This document shows, piece after piece, positions 57,101-64,000 of a stretch of 64,000 nucleotides of DNA. The notes below the pieces were generated by a model, which saw only the letters and a program-made list of their open reading frames with translations, was not told the DNA's origin and made no database searches. The stretch comes from Balanoglossus misakiensis (lineage: Eukaryota; Hemichordata). Positions within the stretch are counted from its first letter, which is position 1. Each line of letters starts with the position of its first letter. Location: contig CM082582.2 of the NCBI GenBank assembly GCA_040954595.2, positions 8,990,001 through 9,054,000 on the forward strand, given 5' to 3'. Made by a program: the position numbers and the translations under genes.

Positions 57101-58296
57101 TGGCCCGTCTGCAACCTATTGTGAAATGTTTTGACTTGGAGACAATAGGAAACAATGCCAGCTCGCACAATGTATGAAGGCAAACTGGCCATTTGGCATC
57201 CGGGTTGTATTTCTTCAAACGACAACTTTTGCCTGTCTGGATCAGTGCAGTAGCGTGCAAACACACATAAAAAGACAGACTGTGCAAATAACCTCCCAAA
57301 AGGTAAACTTTACTTCCGCTAATACCAGCAACAGTCAAAGCCAGATCATCGCCTGAACTATAATGCTCGTCATCGGATACAAAATCATGTTTGGGAATAC
57401 CTTGGTAAACTGCGAAACAACTATTTTAAAATCCACAATATCATTTATCATTTTACACTCTATATTGGTTTTGTTTATCAAATTGAGGTTTTGAAAAATA
57501 TTTGGACATCCATGGGAATATTGTTTTGTAGACTATAAGGAGGAAAAACTTTCAAAAGCCTTAAGGGCAGGGTCATAAAAGCAGACCATAAAATGGTATG
57601 AGAACTAAAGCGTTATTTCCAAGGTGAACGAGAACATGCTTGACTAAATTGTTTGAATAGGCAGTCGGTAGTTCTCTTCAAATGACAAGAAGAAGTAAGA
57701 CCACACCCAATCAACATAAACCACAACAAAATCACAGGTATTTCAAGTGTCTAGATGAATGACCCCACCCTCCTTGAGATGAGAATTTCTTTTGCTGATT
57801 GAAACCCGAAAATAGTTTCATATGCAAATATAACTAACTATTTTATATCGTTCAGTCCAGGCGTGCTTGGCGAAAAAAAAGCTTACCTGTCGCTCATTCT
57901 TCTTCTCGTCGCATGCAACTGAAAAAGATAAATGGAGAAACGCTGTTACTATGGCCACGAAATGACCACGAAAAAGAGAGACTAGTGGTTGCTATTAAAA
58001 AGCGGGAAATATCACTACATTTCGAATATTTCTTACATACCGTTACGCGACGATTCCTTGGGTATCAGAAGAGAGCAAGTACCATCTTTGTGGAGTAAAA
58101 GTGCTTCCTGACTGAACTCAAGGGAGACGTCGTAATTTTTGTTTTTGAACGAGCCTTGGAAGAATTTCGCCGACTGGTAGCAGACGGCCCACGTCTGTTC
58201 TTCGTTCAGCGGGGCGCTGAATGCTTCCAAAATTTCTTGAAGTGAGACACACTGCCGATTTTCCATGTCGATCTTGACGGCTGGCCCCTCCGCCAT
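42125..58296 (-). CDS. SPIRE1/2 ortholog: Spire actin nucleation factor (KIND, WH2 repeats, Spir box, FYVE-type zinc finger), 15 exons, 699 aa
   Basis: Coding exons in transcript order: 58296-58041, 57918-57887, 55796-55437, 46717-46592, 46344-46258, 46036-45878, 45657-45571, 45382-45271, 45101-44992, 44844-44682, 44567-44470, 43581-43444, 43305-43238, 43076-42933, 42284-42125; every join keeps frame. Spire nucleates actin with formins on vesicles. Seen: KIND domain (about 16-310, split by an acidic insert in exon 3), WH2-type helices at 320-342 ([11 protein letters not shown]), 353-369 and 384-402, with a weaker fourth candidate about 425-443. Then comes the Spir box (about 540-572, [11 protein letters not shown]) and a FYVE-like finger with ligands C578, C581, C594, C597, C602, C605, C678 and C681. 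The KIND domain recruits formin and the finger binds membranes. Length is near human SPIRE1. Intron 3 is 8.7 kb. Vertebrates have two paralogs; this single gene should be ancestral to both. Confidence 0.96.
45502..45552. repeat. Nested inverted repeats in Spire intron 7, next to the exon 7 donor
   Basis: Arms CCAATGGGGCAA (45502-45513) and TTGCCCCATTGG (45538-45549) are perfect complements. A second pair, TGACCAAT (45518-45525) and ATTGGTCA (45545-45552), competes for the same right arm. On the Spire strand the structure starts about 19 nt into the intron. Confidence 0.75.
46381..46512 (+). mobile_element. Remnant of a non-LTR retrotransposon reverse transcriptase C terminus
   Basis: In Spire intron 4, antisense to Spire, one frame reads [18 protein letters not shown] and continues to [10 protein letters not shown] before a stop at 46510. 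The pattern FxPRTIxxWNxLPxxIV...TLxxFxxxL is the typical end of the RT ORF in jockey/CR1-like LINEs. Only about 40 codons remain and no RT core is visible, so it is a 5'-truncated relic. Confidence 0.6.
46718..55436 (-). other. Third intron of Spire (8.7 kb); no nested gene recognised
   Basis: Flanked by a good donor (CTACAA|gtaagt) and a TAG acceptor. AT-rich, with several 60-100 codon frames on both strands that have no family features. It holds a hairpin element at about 50716-50821 and a C-run near 53775. It may contain enhancers or a mobile-element remnant. Confidence 0.5.
50716..50821. repeat. Hairpin element with 13-nt inverted ends and flanking 11-nt direct repeats
   Basis: GCTTGGGAATTGG (50729-50741) pairs perfectly with CCAATTCCCAAGC (50789-50801). 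An inner register extends pairing towards a short loop with about 20 of 24 matches. The whole is bracketed by two copies of CTGTAACATAC (50716-50726 and 50811-50821), at unequal distances from the arms (2 and 9 nt). It resembles a small MITE-like insertion. Confidence 0.55.
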
Positions 58297-59883
58297 TATT
58301 CGAAAGTGAAATGAGGTCTGCTTTAATACAGTTACCGGAGTGTCCAGCTTCAGTTCGGACTCCTTGTGGTTTTGTTATGGAAATGAACACTATTACATCA
58401 TTGTGTGTTTATGGGGAAACCGAGAACACCGCACACTACCACATCACTCTCCCCGGTCTTTGGTGTATGTCTGTCGAAAGCACCACCTTACCTGATACTA
58501 GCGGCAATACGATAACGAAGTCGTTGACATGTCCACTCATGAATGAATGCGATTTCTGGGATATGCAGAAATTCCAAGCTATGGAGTAATCTGTGTGTAC
58601 TGTACTATCGGAGGTCACCACTTAAAAATCAAGGATGAACTACAGAGGGCGCAAAACACCGTGTCCGTGTCCATTTCACATAGAAAACACCTATCTTTTT
58701 TGTCCCTTTTATACCCTGAAAGCATTTAGATTACCTCACTAGATATATTCATTGTTGAGTGTTATAAGTAAAATGTATGATCACAGTCCCTCAAAAAGAG
58801 CCACTGTGGTAAGAAATACTTCAGGCAAAACCAAAGCGAGAATTTGTTTGTGTGTCACATGCAACGCAACCAAATGTTGTTTCACACACATTGTACACTT
58901 ATGAACAACACATACACCTCAGTGATATATCTTACTCCTTTGATACTTTATTTACCATATCAATACAACTTTTACAAGGGCATAGTCAGACACTTGTTTC
59001 AGCATCACAGTAAGAGTTACACATCATCAAATTTGACCAATTATTTTTACCCAGGCTTTCTGATAGATCCTTCAAAATGCATAGAGGGAACGTGATAAAA
59101 TTATATGCTACCCCTACAACAGCAATGGTATTAATTCTCATACAGTGAACGACTTCAATTGATGAAAACTTGCTAGGAAAGGTGATCTAGACAAACAACA
59201 ATACATCAATTTCATACAATATACATTTACTCGTACTGCAAACACACTAAGGAAAACCTGTTACAGATGGATCCAGAACAATTTTTGCATATCCTGAATT
59301 TACCGCTCTGATGCATAGTTATAACCTTAAAATACAAAGAGACCATGCAGTCACAAGAAATATTTACATCAAAACTCCACTGTTAAACTACATCATCTTA
59401 CAGATATGCCCCTATAGAGGCCAGGATCTGATATATGACCAAATTGACATGACCAGAAGACAATGTGTTTGCAAACAAAACCAGACATATTTACTATACA
59501 AACACATCCAAGAAAAACATTGCACAAAGTGCAGCATCAAAGCAGTTCACCTGACGAAAATAAAATGCATCAACGACCCAGATCTCTGACTATCTTCCTA
59601 CATTCTGAAAGAATAAATTACAGACACACATTTCTGTACAGAGAGGAATGATTTGCCTGGTTCATAAACTAGGTTCCATGATTACTGAGAAAAGGGGATA
59701 CGGGAAAGGGGGGTCAGGGGTCAAAATGGCCGACAATGCAGTAACTGAGCATGCTCCTAAAAACTTCAGAAATTCTCACTGGCAAATTTACATGCTTAGA
59801 ATTCACTTTGACCAAATTATATATAAATATCTGTACACAGAGACTAAGTTTGTGTCTATTTACAATATCTACAAGATGCTATC
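58297..59883 (-). other. Spire promoter side and syntaxin-16 3' UTR
   Basis: Both neighbours are on the minus strand. The half nearest 59883 is probably the syntaxin-16 3' UTR; a minus-strand AATAAA at 58947-58952 could end it. The 58297-58900 part should contain the Spire promoter and 5' UTR. No coding exon recognised; the 92-codon plus-strand frame from 58311 has no known features. Confidence 0.5.
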
Positions 59884-62800
59884 CTAACTCTTGGAGGCTA
59901 TAAGAATTATTATAAGAACTATGACTACTGCAGCTAAAATCATGATAATTAACATCTTCCTATTCTTCTTCTGGTATTTCTCTGCCTGTAAAGACACAAA
60001 AGAGATTCGTTATGTTAAATATAAATAGTAAAACACACACCCATAGGCGTGGACAGAGTTCACCTGAAATGTCTTCTCAATCACATGGGATGTAAAATAA
60101 CTCTTTTCAGTACATGCAACTCTAGGATATCTACATCCATTCAACACCAACAGAGAGCTGACATCAACATACATGTACCGGTACTAACATTCCATTTCAG
60201 TCAAGTACATGTATTCTTTTTTCACCTACCTTTTGGAGTTGTTTAAGACCTTGCTGTACAGTGGTGGCAGTTTTCTCGATGTTGTAATCTATTCTGTCTA
60301 AAATTGTGCCCTGAAAATTAAAAAGTGTATAATTTTATTGTGGGTAGATAAATTGACTAGCAGAACGCAGAAAAGAACGTAAAATTACACACACTTCAGT
60401 GCCTACATCTGTATGGCCTAATGGTAGTACAGTTTGAAAACAATAATTATGATAATTAGTTGCAGCTCATGGGGCTTTAAAACGCCAAGGATTTCTTGCC
60501 AAGTTGAAGGTACGCACTTACCTGCTCTACAACCATGGTCGCTAAGTCTCTAAAAATTTCATTAAGATCTGATATTGACTGGACAATGTGTAGAATTTCT
60601 TTTTCCCTTTCTTCCACCATGGCTGTGTTCTCGGTAACCACCTGCATCTGGCCATCTGAAAAACCCTAGAGAGGCAAAAGGAGGCAGTTGAACCAATGAG
60701 CTTAACTGTATTATATCTGGTTGGAATACTGCTGGGAAGTTCAATCACCGATGTTTAGCTGATGTAATGATTCAGCCATACCAAAGCACAGTGTTACCAC
60801 ACTAGCATATTACACCAACTTTTTATTCACTTTAAATTTAATATACATACCCTGTCATAAAGTTCATCATCAAGGCCATCTTCTTCAGCCATTAATGAAC
60901 TACCAGGAGACATTCCTGTGTCGAAAAACTGTTTTGCTCTTTCCTCCCTACTTTTTAATCCTACGGTAAATGAAAACATTGAAAAAAACAGTTATTGTCT
61001 CTACTCTGTGTCGACGATTTCTTCAACAATCAAGTACCAGGTCGTGTTTTTGAAACTCTGTTGAAGGGTGAAGATCGTCTTATGCGCATGTGCCGAACCA
61101 GAGACTCTGGTTACAAAAATTGTATACAGTCAATGCCATAAGGCAGTGTGCTGGCCTAACAACAGACAAGTTGTTTTCTTACTTTTTAAATATGCCGATT
61201 GCCCTCTTCTGAAGTTGATTGATAAATCTTGTAAACTAGTGGCTAACGAAGACATGATATTTTTGGTGACCTTCCTTTCCTGCTCGCTCCCCATTTTACT
61301 CTTGCTGCCTATGTGTTGGATATTCCGTTGACATCGGTGGAACATCTGAAGGAAGAAACACAGGAACGTGTAGAACTGGGCATGTTCATCTTGGAAAAAC
61401 GAATGCCATGTGAAATGTCAGGAAACCACTGTTATTCATTGGGATGTATTTTTATGTATTTTATTAACTTACCTGTGTGATTTCTTGAGTACTGATTTCT
61501 ATTGCATGTTCTTCGTCTACATTGTCATCTAATGTAGGTCTATTTAAATGTTTGTCATGTAAACTGGACAGTTCTTTCACTGCAAAGAAGAATTTCATGT
61601 CAATCAATCATTGATCAATCAATTAATTTCGTGTTAAGGACATTCCAGGAGTGGTTTGAGACTATGACTTTTGAAGACAGAAATTTACATGTAACAGACA
61701 GATGAATATGATTTGTCACATATTACTTACTTTTGTGTTTAATCCTTGTGGTATCATACTGGACCTCTTCAAGCAAATCAACCCTAAGTGGCAAAATACA
61801 CACAAGGCCATTATGAATGACAGACAATTCTTATACACAAAGACATGACATAACAAAGACAGAACATACAATAGCATTTAAATGCAGACTTTGGCAATAA
61901 TTGGAGTCTGAATAAATAATGTGCTTGTTTAGTGTGTTATGTCTATTCAAGTTCAAGCTTACCATTCCGGTGGGAGACCTGAGCCTTTCGAAACTCCAAT
62001 CCCAGCTTCGGGATCTGATGTTATACTCTGAACTAAGGCCATGCGATCATCAGCAACCTGTGTAGGGTAGCCAAAAACATCACATATTAGGAATTAATTT
62101 GTTAGAAAATGTGTCACTGACAATAATACACCACACACACCCAGTCACACTTTTCAACAAGTTGGCAGAGTTGTACAGGCATTTCATGAAGGCTAAAACC
62201 ATAGTCCAGTACATTAGTAACTTTAAGTGAACATTGCTCATGGTTTAAGAGCCAACCGCACACCCTACATTAAGATCTTTCATGAAATTATCAAGTCAAA
62301 TGAAAGCGTTATGGTCAACAGAAAACCTTAACAGTAATACAATGTTAATATGTCAGGTTTAGTTTTTGGGGAAAAATGTGCAAATAAAAAAATGTGGACT
62401 TTAAAATTGGCAAGATGTAGAAATGGGGAAAGGAAGAGAACAGCGTCTGAAGTCTGTGTGTGAAAATAGATGAAACCAAAGCATGATTGATATTCATACC
62501 TTATCCACACCAGCATCAGAGGCAGGCGGATTGAAGTGAGAGTTCGGGGGAAAGAGAAATATGATATAGTGAATGGCTGAAGAAATGAATTGAAGTTACA
62601 TGCCAGGTTAGAGCTAAGAAAATCTCCAAGATGTTCAACTGTTTCGTACCTTGGGAAAATATTTGTGGAACACAACCTTGTTGGTTTATAAATTATTGAT
62701 TTAGTAGTAATTGACGATTGGTTTAAAAATAGAAGTGTTATTTTCATAACATCCAATGGAAGGATAAAAGGTGGGTGTTACAGTCATCAAGGCCTTGTTG

Positions 62801-63271
62801 TATTAGTTGTTATTTTAGGATTTTGACACAGGAAGTTAATTCTCCCCTCCCTCATATTTTTCCTAACATAACTGGCTGAGTTTAATTAAATTAAATTAAA
62901 TTAAATTAAATTACGGTGTTGTGAATCGCTGATAGAGGGCGCTGCATGCTGAATGCAGACGAAAGCCAGCCACCGATATGACAGTTTTAGTGCCAGAAAT
63001 CTACAGTGCGATGCTATGGTAAAGTTCCGTGGAGATGAGAGCAAAAAGCAATAACCATGCTCCGTTTTTAAATTCTGTGGAGAAGTGTCCGCCAACAGCG
63101 GACTTGGAGTAACCGAACGAATTTCAGAACCGGTGTACTCACCGCAGCAGCGCTAGCAGTAGTGGTAGTAGGCCTATAGACTGTACTCACTTGCTCTGAA
63201 AATATATGCCGATTTTGCATCGCATTGTTCCTCATAAGAATAAAAACTTCCGTCAGACTCCTGGTAGCCAT
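59884..63271 (-). CDS. STX16 ortholog: Syntaxin-16 (Qa-SNARE of the trans-Golgi network), 9 exons, 311 aa
   Basis: Coding exons in transcript order: 63271-63191, 62057-61963, 61783-61731, 61579-61473, 61345-61183, 60960-60851, 60665-60522, 60310-60230, 59985-59884; all in frame. Syntaxin-16 drives fusion of endosome-derived vesicles with the trans-Golgi network together with VPS45. Seen: the N-terminal peptide [10 protein letters not shown] resembling the VPS45-binding N-peptide, an Habc region with the conserved [18 protein letters not shown], the SNARE motif (about 215-277, [20 protein letters not shown]) with zero-layer Gln at Q251 in VEQGT, a basic juxtamembrane YQKKNRK and a C-terminal anchor (289-308). 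Human STX16 has 325 residues; the difference lies in a segment after exon 1 that is alternatively spliced in mammals. Exons 1 and 2 given here join directly in phase 0. The gene is head to head with DHX35. Confidence 0.95.
62882..62912. repeat. (TTAAA)n pentanucleotide repeat in syntaxin-16 intron 1
   Basis: About six TTAAA units. Confidence 0.95.
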
Positions 63272-63688
63272 TATGCTTTGTCTTACTATATCAACAATGG
63301 GAAAGAGTTTCGTCTAAAGGACGCAAATGCTTGTTTTTCCCCCTTGTGTCGACTGTCATTCACGCTTCCCACACCACCATCTTGTTAACGTCACCTCCCA
63401 CAATCCTCCGCGAAACAGGAAGCTGCAGCGGCAACTTCGAAAGGATGGAGAGTGGTGATTGAACGTTTCTGCACTCTTCCGGGGTCTCAAAAGTGTATTT
63501 TACATACTAACGCGATGTGTTACCTGGTCTGAGTCTCGCCTGTGATACTGCTCTTCAAATGGTCATCGTGATCACGAACGGTGACTGAGTGACTGACCCG
63601 ACGAAGACATTCACTGACAGCTAGTGACAAGTACACTCAAGCGTCATCACCATGGTGTTGCCATAGAGATTTCCGACGCGTTACTAAA
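63272..63688. promoter_or_regulatory. Compact bidirectional promoter region of syntaxin-16 (-) and DHX35 (+)
   Basis: Only about 417 bp separate the two start codons. On the syntaxin-16 strand it contains CAAGATGGTGG (63374-63384), the classical YY1-type element often at TSSs, and GTGACGTT (63387-63394), a CRE-like half-site. No TATA box was seen, as usual for housekeeping pairs. Confidence 0.6.
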
Positions 63689-64000
63689 ATGTCTTCAGGT
63701 TTTACACCAAAATTTTGGAAACCAGGTAGGCTGTCATAATTCGCTTTATGTTTGCGCGTATGAAAATGATTCATTCATTCATTCATTCATTCATTCATTC
63801 ATTCATTCATTCATTCATTCATTCATTCATTCATTCATTCATTCACTGATATATATTTTCTAGTATCATGAAACAATCACAACTGCTTTTTCTGTTTGCA
63901 ACCTCAGGTACAGACGCCCCTGGGTTGGGGCTCAAAGAAGAAAGGGAGAAGATAAGTGAAGGTAGCGGCGAAGTAGTCGTACATAATCCGCATCTCTCGC
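63689..64000 (+). CDS. DHX35 ortholog: DHX35 DEAH-box RNA helicase, 5' end only (exons 1-2)
   Basis: Coding exons 63689-63725 and 63908-64000, running off the window. The spliced start reads FTPKFWKPGTDAPGL and then EEREKISEGSGEVVVHNPHL. This matches the N terminus of DHX35 in layout: KFW-x-PGT, an EER helix, then a VV-x-NP just before the helicase core. DHX35 is a spliceosome-associated DEAH helicase; none of the helicase motifs are inside the window, so the call rests on about 43 residues. Exon 1 ends CCAG|gtaggc in phase 1 and exon 2 starts after a CTCAG acceptor. An (ATTC)n microsatellite fills much of the 182-nt intron. Confidence 0.82.
63769..63846. repeat. (ATTC)n microsatellite in DHX35 intron 1
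   Basis: About 19 units of ATTC. It occupies about 40 percent of the intron. Confidence 0.98.

Overview
The window is nuclear DNA of a multicellular animal. Genes are split by GT-AG introns, intergenic and intronic DNA is AT-leaning and rich in microsatellites, and the proteins are metazoan families: Cys-loop receptors, a rhodopsin-like GPCR, VAP, Spire, syntaxin-16 and DHX35. Introns of about 0.1-9 kb, a tandem non-vertebrate-type nicotinic-like receptor pair and single copies of VAP and Spire suggest a marine invertebrate, perhaps an invertebrate deuterostome (amphioxus- or hemichordate-like). Species cannot be fixed from the sequence alone.

Layout. 1-13.8 kb (+): an eight-exon nicotinic-like Cys-loop channel subunit with a roughly 8 kb first intron. 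18.9-22.5 kb (+): a second subunit with the same eight exons and the same intron phases (1,0,0,2,0,1,1), so an old tandem duplicate. 25.6-27.1 kb (+): an extended short-chain dehydrogenase/epimerase-like protein with a signal peptide; a tiny last exon replaces its end with the ER retrieval tail RDEL. 29.6-34.2 kb (-): VAP, six exons, 249 aa. 36.2-37.2 kb (+): intronless class A GPCR. 42.1-58.3 kb (-): Spire actin nucleator, 15 coding exons, 699 aa. 59.9-63.3 kb (-): syntaxin-16, nine exons, 311 aa. 63.7 kb to the end (+): the first two exons of DHX35, head to head with syntaxin-16 across about 417 bp.

All exon joins were derived by hand. Each keeps the reading frame, uses GT-AG sites and reproduces family landmarks; UTR limits are approximate.

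How the genes relate. VAP (ER contact-site tether), Spire (actin/vesicle transport) and syntaxin-16 (trans-Golgi SNARE) all serve membrane traffic but are unrelated families. The grouping looks like retained ancestral linkage: in human, VAPB, STX16 and DHX35 lie on chromosome 20q, and VAPA and SPIRE1 on 18p11. No prokaryotic-type operon, CRISPR array or intact mobile element was seen. The most interesting leads are the spliced RDEL tail, the receptor pair that lacks classical agonist-site residues, the conserved linkage, and several undescribed inverted and degenerate repeats.
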